From: an uncultured Eubacteriales bacterium
GTDB taxonomy: Bacteria; Bacillota; Clostridia; Oscillospirales; Acutalibacteraceae
Assembly: GCA_934445035.1 (NCBI GenBank)
Contig: CAKSDI010000003.1
Location: 253,116 to 317,115 of the forward strand
Direction of reading: 5' to 3'
DNA length: 64,000 bases
In this document: positions 27,650 through 36,201 of the stretch, one piece after another
Layout of the letters: each line of letters begins with the position of its first letter
Numbering within the stretch: the first letter of the stretch is position 1
Made by a program: the position numbers and the translations under genes
Notes under the pieces: generated by a model
Seen by the model: the letters and a program-made list of their open reading frames with translations, nothing else
The model's database searches: none
What the model was told of the DNA's origin: nothing

Positions 27650-28324
27650 TTACTTCTCGATCTCTCTGTTATTGTAAAGCTCTTCGAGCTCCTCAATAGG
27701 CTTGCCCATCAAGTTCTCGATAAGCTCGGTGAAAGTGCCGTCTTTAATTTCTTTAACACGGTCCTCAAGGTGCTTGGTTTTCGGAGCAAGATATTTACCG
27801 TTTAATCTTCTTGCAAGCATAGCTACCTGCGGATGTGAAATTCCTGCAGGACATCTTGAAGAGCAAACTCCGCACATTACGCAGTCAAACGACTCCTCTG
27901 CGCACTTATCAAATTCGCCGCGCTGAGCATAAGCGATATACTGCATAACATTAAGACCCTGTGTACAGCTTTTTGTGCAGGCATTACATCCGACGCAAGC
28001 ATATATCTCGGGGTAAAGCTGCATCATGATCTGCTCGGTGGGTTTTATTTTTTCCATATCATAGACCTGCTTAACAAGCGGGAAAAACGGAAGTGTAGCA
28101 ACATACATATCGTTTTCCACCTTAGTCTGGCAGGCAAGGCAGGTTTTTAACTCTCTGTCGCCTTTTATACGGTAAATGGTAGCGCAGGCACCGCAAAATC
28201 CGTTTCTGCAGCCGCAGCCGCGGACAAGCTGATAACCGGCATATTCCATAGCGCGCATAATGGTAAGGTCATCAGGCACGCTGTATTTTTTACCGAAAAG
28301 ATAAATATTCACCATATTTTCCAT
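27650..28324 (-). CDS. Fumarate reductase-type iron-sulfur subunit
   Basis: A 224-residue iron-sulfur protein. The N-terminal ferredoxin fold carries a 2Fe-2S set (CGCRNGFCGAC, then CLAC). Two cluster motifs follow: CVGCNACTKSC and CVMCGVCSSRCP. This is the SdhB/FrdB plan, without the C-terminal CCG domain that methanogen TfrB has; here that domain is on the separate HdrB. The start is at ATG 28324, nine bases after GGAG, ahead of which the reading frame runs into the flxA gene. It should feed electrons to the flavoprotein encoded 14 bases downstream. Confidence 0.85.
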   Translation of the reverse strand: MENMVNIYLFGKKYSVPDDLTIMRAMEYAGYQLVRGCGCRNGFCGACATIYRIKGDRELKTCLACQTKVENDMYVATLPFFPLVKQVYDMEKIKPTEQIMMQLYPEIYACVGCNACTKSCTQGLNVMQYIAYAQRGEFDKCAEESFDCVMCGVCSSRCPAGISHPQVAMLARRLNGKYLAPKTKHLEDRVKEIKDGTFTELIENLMGKPIEELEELYNNREIEK

Positions 28325-28340
28325 TGATTTATTCTCCTTA

Positions 28341-29174
28341 TCAATACTCGTCGGGAAGCTCGTCGATCTCATCGAAACGGAAAACAGGACCGTCTTTGCA
28401 GACATATTTAGCGCCGATATTACAGCGGCCGCATTTTCCTATTCCGCATTTCATTCTAAGCTCCATAGTAGTATAAACCTGAGTTTTATCAAAGCCGAGC
28501 TCCTGAAGACCGGCAAGTGTGAATTTGATCATAATCGGGGGTCCGCAGAGAACGGCAATCTTATCGGTTGAAAATCCGAGCTCTTTAACATAATTCGGAA
28601 CAAATCCGACATGTCCGTTCCATTCGGGCTGCTCGCGGTCAATAGTAAGGTGAACGCTTACTCCCGCATCGTTCGCCCATTCGTCGATAATCTCTTTATA
28701 ATCAACAAGATCCTGCATACTGCGCGAACCGTAAACAATATCTATTTTACCGTAACGGTCGCGGTAGTGGCGGCAGTAATTAATAACCGAGCGGAGAGGA
28801 GCAAGACCGATACCGCCTGCTACAAACAGCATATCGTGACCTGCAAACTCGGTATCAACCGGGAAAGGTCTGCCGTAAGGTCCTCTTATGGTTATCTGCT
28901 GACCGACTTCCATTGAATGAAGCCATTCTGTAACGCAGCCGCATTTTTTAATGGAAAATTCCATAAATTCGATATTTGTGGGCGAAGAGGTAATGGAGAA
29001 CATCGCCTCGCCTACACCGGGAATTGATAGCATAGCGCACTGACCGGGCTTATGGTCGAACGCTTTTTTGCCGTCGGGCGTTACGACTCTGAAGGTTTTA
29101 ACATCGGGAGTATCTATTCTAATATCGGTCACAACTCCGATCTTAGGAATAAGAGGTTCTTTTAAATCAACCAT
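28341..29174 (-). CDS. flxA: FlxA-like NAD(P)H:flavin electron-transfer subunit
   Basis: A 277-residue ferredoxin-reductase-type protein: an FAD barrel (KPGQCAMLSIPGVGEAMFSI; FSIKKCGCVTEWLHSM), an NAD-binding half (MLFVAGGIGLAPLRSVIN; AVLCGPPIMIKF) and a C-terminal 2Fe-2S site (MKCGIGKCGRCNIG and a further Cys). The same architecture occurs in dihydroorotate dehydrogenase electron-transfer subunits, AsrB and FlxA of FlxABCD-HdrABC. Beside HdrABC and MvhD, the FlxA role, oxidising NADH and delivering electrons to the Hdr module, is the best reading. It overlaps the upstream gene by 8 bases. Confidence 0.82.
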   Translation of the reverse strand: MVDLKEPLIPKIGVVTDIRIDTPDVKTFRVVTPDGKKAFDHKPGQCAMLSIPGVGEAMFSITSSPTNIEFMEFSIKKCGCVTEWLHSMEVGQQITIRGPYGRPFPVDTEFAGHDMLFVAGGIGLAPLRSVINYCRHYRDRYGKIDIVYGSRSMQDLVDYKEIIDEWANDAGVSVHLTIDREQPEWNGHVGFVPNYVKELGFSTDKIAVLCGPPIMIKFTLAGLQELGFDKTQVYTTMELRMKCGIGKCGRCNIGAKYVCKDGPVFRFDEIDELPDEY

Positions 29175-30192
29175 TATTTTTACCTCCCAATTTTTTCATA
29201 ACTTTTACTATATTCATTTGAATAGGACATTTTGCAAGGCATCTTCCGCAGCCGACGCAGGAGAACATACCGTCATACCTTGTCGGGAAATATACAAGCT
29301 TATGCATAAATCTCTGGCGGAATCTTTCAAGCTGTGTAAGCCTCGGCTGACCTGCCGACATCTTAGTGAATTCGGAATACATACATGAATCCCAGCAGCG
29401 GAAACGCTTAACACCGTGGCCGGTATTAAAATCCTTGATATCATAGCACTGGCAGGTCGGGCAAACGAATGTGCAAGTTCCGCAGCCTAAGCAGGACTGC
29501 GAAAGCTCTTTCCACTCGGGAGCATCGAAAAACTCTTTGGTTTTGCCTGCTCCGAAAGAGTCTGTCTTAAGACCGCTTAAAGGAAGCTTTTTCATTCTTT
29601 CGCTTATAAGCTGCTTTTGAGCGCTTACTGCCGAATCATCGGCGGAAGAAGAAACATTTTCAAAAGCTTTTTCAAGCTTTTTGCCCTTTTCGGTCTTTAT
29701 TTCATAATAAAATCCGTCTTCTGTTTTATAGCACTCTATATCTGCACCGGGATTTGCCGGATCGATACCGAAAGCTGTGCAGAAACAGGTCTCCGCAGGC
29801 TTAGTGCAGGCAAGAGTTACTATAATTCCGTGATCGCGGCGGTTTTTATAATAGCTGTCCACAGGATCAGAAAGAAAGACCTTATCTAACACTTCAAAGC
29901 TTTTTGCGTCGCAGGCTCTTACGCCGAATACGACAAAATCTTCGCATTCGTTTCTTGTATCGATAATATCGATATTCTTTCCCTCGATTTTAAAATCCAT
30001 AAGATTTTCAGTCTGCGGGAAGAAGAAATCCTTTGCACTGCGAACGGTGTTTAAAGCGTCGGACATTTTTTTATCTTCCGACCAAATTTCAAATTTAGCT
30101 CCTTTTTCGGAGTCAACGGGAAGATAAAGCGTATTCTCCTTTGCAATTTCAGCAAAAAGACCGCTCATATTTTCAAGTGAGATCTTACGCAT
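29167..30192 (-). CDS. FlxB/AsrA-like 4Fe-4S electron-transfer protein
   Basis: A 341-residue protein. The N-terminal ~200 residues match the beta subunit of sulfhydrogenases and AsrA (VFGVRACDAKSFEVLDKVF). The C-terminal part has CLGCGTCTFVCP and CVGCGRCLAKCP plus additional cysteines (CQC, CWDSC). It would pass electrons between FlxA and the Hdr/MvhD proteins. The start is at ATG 30192 because AGAGG lies 8 bases before it; a GTG at 30201 is an alternative. It overlaps both neighbours. FlxB versus FlxC cannot be told apart from sequence alone. Confidence 0.75.
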   Translation of the reverse strand: MRKISLENMSGLFAEIAKENTLYLPVDSEKGAKFEIWSEDKKMSDALNTVRSAKDFFFPQTENLMDFKIEGKNIDIIDTRNECEDFVVFGVRACDAKSFEVLDKVFLSDPVDSYYKNRRDHGIIVTLACTKPAETCFCTAFGIDPANPGADIECYKTEDGFYYEIKTEKGKKLEKAFENVSSSADDSAVSAQKQLISERMKKLPLSGLKTDSFGAGKTKEFFDAPEWKELSQSCLGCGTCTFVCPTCQCYDIKDFNTGHGVKRFRCWDSCMYSEFTKMSAGQPRLTQLERFRQRFMHKLVYFPTRYDGMFSCVGCGRCLAKCPIQMNIVKVMKKLGGKNNG

Positions 30193-31177
30193 TGTCTTCA
30201 CCTCTTCTTACGGCTTTTCCGGGTTCAATATCCTCTGTGGAATAATTTACTATCGGCGCTCTGTTTCCTACTTCTGCTCCTGCCTGATAATCGCCGTAAA
30301 ATTCATTGATATCCTTGATAAATTTACGGTTGAGCAGGTGAAGCGGAATATGCTGAGGACATACTCTTGAACATTCTCCGCAATCGGTACATCTTCCTAC
30401 AACATGGAATGCTCTGATTATATGGAACATCTTTTCTTCAAAAGAGTTTGAAGCGGCTTTGTTTTCAAGTCCCGAATTAGGATTATCAAAAACGCATTTT
30501 TCGCAGGTGCAAGCCGGGCAGACATCACGGCAGGCATTACATCTGATACAGCGCGAAAGCTCGTTCTGCCAGAAAGCAAACCTTTCGTCGGGAGTCATTT
30601 TTTCAAGCTTTTCAACCTCGTCAAAGCGGTTAGAATCAAGCACCTCGCCGTCGGAGCCTAAAAGCTCGTCATAAGCGACATGTTTTTTAGACTTGCAGTT
30701 TAAGCACCTATCGGGCAAAAGCTCGTTTCTGTCAAATACCTTTTCACCGTCGAAAAGGGTTTCAACAACGACCTTTTCGCCCTCGTCTTTGATCTTGCTT
30801 ATTCCCTCGCACAAGCTTTTTATCTTCGAATAATCAAGCATACCGTTACACGGAACGCCTACGGCATAAACCTTTTCACGGTCAAAGCGATGCTCGGTCA
30901 AAAGCTGATTAAAGCTATAGGTATCGCAGGGTTTTAAAAATACGAGAACTTTATTTTCGGATTTAGCGGTTTCTTTAATAAGGTATTTTGAAAAATTAGC
31001 TCCGCAGAAGTCATTGAAAACAAAATCTGCGTTAAGCTCAGTTTCATTTTCGAAAACAGCGGGAGTGATATCATAGTCAAACTCGCCTGTCTTCCAGCCT
31101 AAAACTCTGTCGACCTTATTGCTTTTTAAAAGCTCTTCCGCTTTATTTATGAGAATTTCGCGATTTATTTCTTGCAT
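30185..31177 (-). CDS. FlxC-like 4Fe-4S electron-transfer protein
   Basis: A 330-residue protein distantly paralogous to the next gene, with the same N-terminal domain (VLVFLKPCDTYSFNQLL) and C-terminal clusters CIRCNACRDVCPACTC and CTDCGECSRVCP. A Cys pair CLNC lies between. It is another link in the FlxABCD chain. The start is well set by GGAGG seven bases upstream. It overlaps mvhD by 13 bases. Confidence 0.75.
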   Translation of the reverse strand: MQEINREILINKAEELLKSNKVDRVLGWKTGEFDYDITPAVFENETELNADFVFNDFCGANFSKYLIKETAKSENKVLVFLKPCDTYSFNQLLTEHRFDREKVYAVGVPCNGMLDYSKIKSLCEGISKIKDEGEKVVVETLFDGEKVFDRNELLPDRCLNCKSKKHVAYDELLGSDGEVLDSNRFDEVEKLEKMTPDERFAFWQNELSRCIRCNACRDVCPACTCEKCVFDNPNSGLENKAASNSFEEKMFHIIRAFHVVGRCTDCGECSRVCPQHIPLHLLNRKFIKDINEFYGDYQAGAEVGNRAPIVNYSTEDIEPGKAVRRGEDNA

Positions 31178-31599
31178 CGTAAATCCTCCAATCTTTTGTT
31201 TTCGCCGAGAGCGCTGACTGTTTTAACAAAATCATTCATAGTTTCAGCAAATTTTGCGCCCTCTGCCGCAGATACCCATTCAACTCTTGTGCGCTCTTTT
31301 TCAATACCTAAGAAATCAAGCATTGAGAAAAGCAGAGCCATTCTGCGGCGGGTATAGTAATTTCCCGAAGTATAATGGCAGTCGCCCGGGTGGCAGCCGC
31401 AGAGAATCACGCCGTCTGCCCCGCGCTGGAACGCACGGAGAATAAATGACGGATTAACTCTGCAGGAGCAGGGCACTCTGATTATTTTTACCTCGGCGGG
31501 ATAGTTAAGCCTGTTATTACCGGCAAGATCGGCGCCCGCATATGAACACCAGTTACAGCAAAACGCCACAATAAGCGGCTTATATTCATTTACTTGCAT
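31165..31599 (-). CDS. mvhD: MvhD/FlxD-type iron-sulfur protein
   Basis: A 144-residue protein of the methyl-viologen-reducing hydrogenase delta family (FlxD). Cysteines FCCNWCSYAGAD, VPCSCRVNP and CGCHPGDCHY bind a 2Fe-2S cluster in MvhD. In methanogens it connects hydrogenase to HdrA; in FlxABCD complexes it connects the NADH-oxidising subunits to HdrA. No hydrogenase gene is nearby, so the NADH (Flx) version fits. It overlaps hdrA by 10 bases. Confidence 0.88.
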   Translation of the reverse strand: MQVNEYKPLIVAFCCNWCSYAGADLAGNNRLNYPAEVKIIRVPCSCRVNPSFILRAFQRGADGVILCGCHPGDCHYTSGNYYTRRRMALLFSMLDFLGIEKERTRVEWVSAAEGAKFAETMNDFVKTVSALGENKRLEDLRCKK

Positions 31600-33584
31600 A
31601 TTGCGTCAACCTCCGCCATAATTTGTTTATTCAAGAATCCTTTTAGATCCATAGCTCCCGACATACAAGCGACCGTGCAGGCGCCGCAGCCCTGGCATAC
31701 AGCCTCGTTTACAACTGCAACTCTGCGGACTTTCGTGGTCCTGTCAGGCATTCTGAATTCTTTATCTTCATAGGAGATAGCACCGTAGGGGCAGACCTTT
31801 TCGCAGGTGGAGCAACCGTTACACATCATTTCATCCGAATGTGCAACGCAGGGGTTACCCATAAGTTTGTCCTTGCAAAGAAGACCTATTACCTTTGACG
31901 CCGCGGCTCCCGCCTGTGAAACAGTTTCGGGGATATCTTTCGGTCCCTGGCATGTACCCGAAAGGAACACGCCGGCAGTAGGACTTTCGACCGGGCGAAG
32001 CTTCGGATGAGCCTCGGTAAAGAAATCGTTTGTATCCATACTTGCAGTAAGCATAGTAGCAAGCGGGCGGGCTGATTTATCCGGCTCTATAGCGGCGGCA
32101 AGAACAACTAAATCAGCGTCTATATGAAGCTGCTTGCCATAGATAAGATCGGAGCCCTGAACTTTAAGTTTTTTGCCCTCCGGAGTAACTTTTCCTACCA
32201 TACCCTTTATGTAATGAACGCCGTATTCTTCAACTGCTCTTCTGTAGAACTCATCGAAGTTTTTACCCGGAGTTCTTACATCTATATAGAATACATAAAC
32301 CTCGGTATCGGGATATTTATCTCTTATGAGCATTGCGTGCTTAGCTGTATACATACAGCATATCTTTGAGCAATACTCTTTGCCTTTTTCGGCGCATTTA
32401 TCACATCTTGAGCCTACGCACTGAACGAAAACTATCGTGTGAGGATGCTCATTATCCGAAGGTCTTAAAAGAGTGCCACCCGTAGGACCTGCGGCATTCA
32501 TAAGTCTTTCAAGCTCAAGAGAAGTTATAACATCTTTTGACTCGCTGTAAGCAAATTCATCGAATTTTTCAACCGAGATAGGATTAAATCCTGTTGCAAC
32601 GACTATTGCGCCGTATTTCTCCTCGATGAATTCATCCTTTGCATTATAATCGATAGCCTTGGCTGTGCAGACTTTTGAACATACTCCGCATTTGCCGGTT
32701 TTGAGCATCATACAGTGGTCAGGATCGATAGTCGCAACTTTCGGAACAGCCTGAGCAAAAGGAATATAAATAGCTCTGCGGTTATCCATTCCGAGGTTAA
32801 ATTCATTCGGAACTTTTCTTTGAGGACACTTTTCTGTGCAAAGGCCGCAGCCTGTACATACATCCTCTTTTACATATCTTGCTTTTCTTTTTATCGTGAC
32901 ATCAAAATTTCCTACAAAGCCTTTAACATCCGTTACTTCCGAATAGGAATAAATTTTGATTTTTTCATTCTGAGCAACATCAACCATTTTAGGCGTTAAA
33001 ATACAAGCGGCGCAGTCAAGAGTCGGGAATGTTTTATCAAGCTGAGCCATTTTTCCGCCGATAGTGGGTTTTGTTTCAACTATGTCTACGGGGAATCCCG
33101 CGTCTGCAATATCAAGAGCTGTCTGGATACCGGCTATTCCTCCGCCGATAACAAGCGCTCTTTTTGTAACGGGGCTTTCTCCGGGTGTGAGCGGTGCGTT
33201 AAGATTTACTTTTGCAACTGCGGCTTTTGCAAGAATTATCGCCTTTTCGGTACCCACGGGCATATCCTTATGTACCCAGGAGCACTGCTCGCGGATATTT
33301 GCAATTTCCACCATATAGGAATTAAGTCCTGCGGCAGCGGCGGTCTTTCTGAAAGTGGCCTCGTGCATTCTCGGAGAACAAGAGCAGATAACTATTCCGC
33401 TGAGCTTATTTTCCTTGATAGCGTTTTTTATCATATCCTGTCCGGCCTGCGAACACATATACTGATAATCGGTGGAGAAAACAACTCCCGGCTCCGATTT
33501 AAGAGCTTCCGCAACAGCCTTTACATCTACCGTTCCTGCGATATTGGTACCGCAGTGGCAAACAAATACACCTATTCTCTGCAT
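31590..33584 (-). CDS. hdrA: Heterodisulfide reductase subunit A (electron-bifurcating flavoprotein)
   Basis: A 664-residue HdrA. The N-terminal CHCGTNIAG segment and CSCSPRMHE precede the FAD-binding thioredoxin-reductase-like domain (ALVIGGGIAGIQTALDIADA). An inserted ferredoxin domain has CTGCGLCTEKCP and CGVCSKVC. C-terminal clusters are CNGCSTCEKVCP and CQGCGACTVACMSGAM. HdrA is where two electrons are split between a low-potential acceptor, ferredoxin, and a high-potential one through HdrBC. The start is at ATG 33584, nine bases after GGAG. Confidence 0.9.
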   Translation of the reverse strand: MQRIGVFVCHCGTNIAGTVDVKAVAEALKSEPGVVFSTDYQYMCSQAGQDMIKNAIKENKLSGIVICSCSPRMHEATFRKTAAAAGLNSYMVEIANIREQCSWVHKDMPVGTEKAIILAKAAVAKVNLNAPLTPGESPVTKRALVIGGGIAGIQTALDIADAGFPVDIVETKPTIGGKMAQLDKTFPTLDCAACILTPKMVDVAQNEKIKIYSYSEVTDVKGFVGNFDVTIKRKARYVKEDVCTGCGLCTEKCPQRKVPNEFNLGMDNRRAIYIPFAQAVPKVATIDPDHCMMLKTGKCGVCSKVCTAKAIDYNAKDEFIEEKYGAIVVATGFNPISVEKFDEFAYSESKDVITSLELERLMNAAGPTGGTLLRPSDNEHPHTIVFVQCVGSRCDKCAEKGKEYCSKICCMYTAKHAMLIRDKYPDTEVYVFYIDVRTPGKNFDEFYRRAVEEYGVHYIKGMVGKVTPEGKKLKVQGSDLIYGKQLHIDADLVVLAAAIEPDKSARPLATMLTASMDTNDFFTEAHPKLRPVESPTAGVFLSGTCQGPKDIPETVSQAGAAASKVIGLLCKDKLMGNPCVAHSDEMMCNGCSTCEKVCPYGAISYEDKEFRMPDRTTKVRRVAVVNEAVCQGCGACTVACMSGAMDLKGFLNKQIMAEVDAICK

Positions 33585-33601
33585 TGTCATTTTCTCCTTT
33601 C

Positions 33602-33994
33602 TTATTTGGAATACTTGCGCAAAGCGCTCATAATTGCCTGCTGGGGCATATCTTCATCTATAATATCAGGAATATCATTTGCGGTTAAATGATTGGCGCC
33701 CTTTTGCCTAATAACCGAAAGTCTTACAGCCTCAATAAGCTTTGCAGGCTCAACGCCTCTCGGACAGCGGTCAACACACGCGAAACACGAAAGACATTTA
33801 TAAACAGACTCAGATTTCATAAGGGTTTCTATATCGCCGTTTTCCACCATATATACGAATTGGTGGGGATGATATTCCATTTCGTCATAAGAAGGACATG
33901 TACCCGAACACTTTCCGCAGCGCATACACTTTACGGGGTTTACTCCGCTTATGCGAAGAATATTTTCTTTTGTAAGTTCAGATTTATTCAGCAT
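33602..33994 (-). CDS. hdrC: Heterodisulfide reductase subunit C
   Basis: A 130-residue protein with two [4Fe-4S] motifs, CMRCGKCSGTCP and CLSCFACVDRCPRGVEP, carrying electrons from HdrA to HdrB. MEYHPHQFVYMVENGD is typical of HdrC. The start at 33994 lies 6 bases from AGGAGG; ATG at 34000 abuts it. It overlaps the end of hdrB. Confidence 0.9.
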   Translation of the reverse strand: MLNKSELTKENILRISGVNPVKCMRCGKCSGTCPSYDEMEYHPHQFVYMVENGDIETLMKSESVYKCLSCFACVDRCPRGVEPAKLIEAVRLSVIRQKGANHLTANDIPDIIDEDMPQQAIMSALRKYSK

Positions 33995-34790
33995 TTTCAT
34001 CCTCCTTTAAACCGAGAGCTTCGGCTAAAATTTCAGTGAAGTAAACAACCGGAATTTTACTGCCGTTTTTAATAAGATTATATTTGCACAGCGGACAGGC
34101 TGTTACGATCATTTCAGCACCGCTTGCCGCAGCGTTATCCGTAATAATATTAGAACGCTTTTTGGCGGTTTCGGGGCTTTCGAGAGCGATGTATCCTCCG
34201 CAGCATTCATTTCTCTGCGAATATTTTATCGGTGTTGCTCCGAGAGCGCTGATGAAATCTTCGATTATACTCGGATTTTCAGGATCGTCCATCTGCATAG
34301 TTGTGTGCGGTCTTAAAAGCAGACATCCGTAATAAGCGGCGATCTTTTTGCCGGAAAGAGGCTTTTTAACGGCCTCTTTAATCTTATCAAAGCCTACTTT
34401 ATCACGCAAAAGCTCTAAATAGTGCAAAACCTCGGTTTCGCCGTTATAAGGAGCTTTTTTCTCCTTATCCTGCGACATATAAAGATTTACCTTATCGGCA
34501 GTTTCCTTATCTGTCTTCATCATATGATTAGTCTGCTTGATAACATTGTGGCAGGCGGAACATACCGTGACAAGCGGTCTGTTTTCATCCCTTGCGGCGA
34601 CAAGAGCTCTTACGCTCGGAAGCTTTGACGCTATCTCGTCTTTAGCGCTTACAAAAACTCCTCCGCAGCACTGCCAATTATCAATTTCTATCATTTCCAC
34701 GCCTAAAGCGGCGGCGCTTTCTCTCGCATAAAGATCAAGATCTTTTGCCTTCGTGCGAAGAGTGCAGCCGGGAAAATAACTGACCTTCAT
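33984..34790 (-). CDS. hdrB: Heterodisulfide reductase subunit B
   Basis: A 268-residue protein with two CCG domains: PGCTLR with NWQCCGG, then YGCLLLRP with ECCGG and CPLC. In methanogens these bind the non-cubane [4Fe-4S] pair that reduces CoM-S-S-CoB; bacteria usually lack that substrate, so the high-potential acceptor here must differ. In this operon it may hand electrons to the FrdB-like protein or to a disulfide/thiol carrier. GGAGG precedes the ATG, 18 bases after fumC ends. Confidence 0.88.
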   Translation of the reverse strand: MKVSYFPGCTLRTKAKDLDLYARESAAALGVEMIEIDNWQCCGGVFVSAKDEIASKLPSVRALVAARDENRPLVTVCSACHNVIKQTNHMMKTDKETADKVNLYMSQDKEKKAPYNGETEVLHYLELLRDKVGFDKIKEAVKKPLSGKKIAAYYGCLLLRPHTTMQMDDPENPSIIEDFISALGATPIKYSQRNECCGGYIALESPETAKKRSNIITDNAAASGAEMIVTACPLCKYNLIKNGSKIPVVYFTEILAEALGLKEDENAE

Positions 34791-34807
34791 CTTGTTCCTC
34801 CAGTTCT

Positions 34808-36184
34808 TTAAACCATCTCTTCGGGATGGAATACTTCGTCAAATTTTTCCGCAGAAAGGAAGCCGAGCTGAACGCATGCCTCTTTAAGCGAAATATTATC
34901 TTTATAAGCTTTTTTTGCTGTTTTTGCGGCATTTTCATATCCTATATAAGGATTGAGAGCCGTAACGAGCATAAGCGAATTATGAAGATTATGGTGCATT
35001 TTTTCTTTATTTGCGGTAATTCCGACAGCGCAGTTATTATTAAACGAAATAATCGCTTCTGCAAGCAAGCGTGCAGACTGCAGGAAATTATAAGCGGTGA
35101 CAGGCATAAACACATTAAGTTCGAAATTGCCCTGTGAAGCCGCCATTCCTACCGCGACATCGTTGCCCATTACCTGAACCGCTACCATAGTAACTGCCTC
35201 GCACTGGGTGGGATTTACCTTTCCCGGCATGATCGAAGAGCCGGGCTCGTTTTCGGGAATATGGATCTCGCCTAAGCCGTCGCGCGGACCGGAAGCAAGC
35301 CATCTTACATCATTTGCTATTTTCATCATATCGCAGGCGGCGGCTTTTACAGCGCCGTGGGCGAATACTATTTCATCCTTTGAAGTAAGAGCGTGGAATT
35401 TATTTCCTGCTGTTACAAAAGGCTTATTTGTAAGCTCTGCGACTTTTTTAGCAACAAGCTCCGAAAAGCCTTTAGGAGCATTAAGACCTGTTCCTACGGC
35501 AGTTCCGCCGAGCGCAAGCTCATAAAGCGGCTTTAATGCGGCTTTTAAAAGCTCTACATCGCGCTCAAGGCTCGCTCTCCAGCCGGAAATTTCCTGCGAG
35601 AACTTGATAGGAGTGGCGTCCTGCAAATGGGTACGGCCGGATTTAACGATTCCCTCGTTTTCCTTTTCAAGTCTTTTAAAGGTTTCTATGAGAGTGTTAA
35701 GCGCAGGGATAAGCTTATCCTCAACCGCTATAACGGCAGAAATGTGCATTGCAGTCGGGAAGGTGTCGTTCGAAGACTGACTCATATTTATATCATCATT
35801 AGGATGACAAAGCTTTTTTTCTGCTATCTGATTTGCACGGTTGGCTATAACCTCGTTCGCATTCATATTCGATTGCGTGCCGGAACCTGTCTGCCAGACG
35901 ACAAGCGGAAAATGTCCGTTTAAAGAGCCGGAGATAACCTCGTCGCAAGCTTTTACAATGCAATCAAGCTTTTCTTCGGTCATTTTTTCGGGGCGAAGCT
36001 CAGCATTTGCAAGAGCCGCCGCTTTTTTGAGAATTCCGAAAGCGTGGGTTATTTCTCTCGGCATAGTTTCGATATCAACGCCGATCTTAAAATTTTCGTG
36101 GCTTCTCTGGGTCTGCGCCGCCCACAGTCTGTCTGCGGGGACTTTCATTTCGCCCATAGAATCGTGTTCAATACGGTAATCCAT
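34808..36184 (-). CDS. fumC: Fumarate hydratase, class II
   Basis: A 458-residue class II fumarase, oxygen-stable and cluster-free, of the usual length. SGSQSN-type motif appears as QTGSGTQSNMN; GRTHLQDATPIKFSQE and the signature GSSIMPGKVNP are intact. It interconverts malate and fumarate, linking the malate dehydrogenase upstream to the fumarate reductase downstream. The start at 36184 follows AAAGG by 10 bases and gives the family N-terminus (MDYRIEHDSMGEM); an ATG at 36202 overlapping the mdh stop is an alternative. Confidence 0.93.
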   Translation of the reverse strand: MDYRIEHDSMGEMKVPADRLWAAQTQRSHENFKIGVDIETMPREITHAFGILKKAAALANAELRPEKMTEEKLDCIVKACDEVISGSLNGHFPLVVWQTGSGTQSNMNANEVIANRANQIAEKKLCHPNDDINMSQSSNDTFPTAMHISAVIAVEDKLIPALNTLIETFKRLEKENEGIVKSGRTHLQDATPIKFSQEISGWRASLERDVELLKAALKPLYELALGGTAVGTGLNAPKGFSELVAKKVAELTNKPFVTAGNKFHALTSKDEIVFAHGAVKAAACDMMKIANDVRWLASGPRDGLGEIHIPENEPGSSIMPGKVNPTQCEAVTMVAVQVMGNDVAVGMAASQGNFELNVFMPVTAYNFLQSARLLAEAIISFNNNCAVGITANKEKMHHNLHNSLMLVTALNPYIGYENAAKTAKKAYKDNISLKEACVQLGFLSAEKFDEVFHPEEMV

Positions 36185-36201
36185 ATTCAGTCGACCTTTC
36201 A

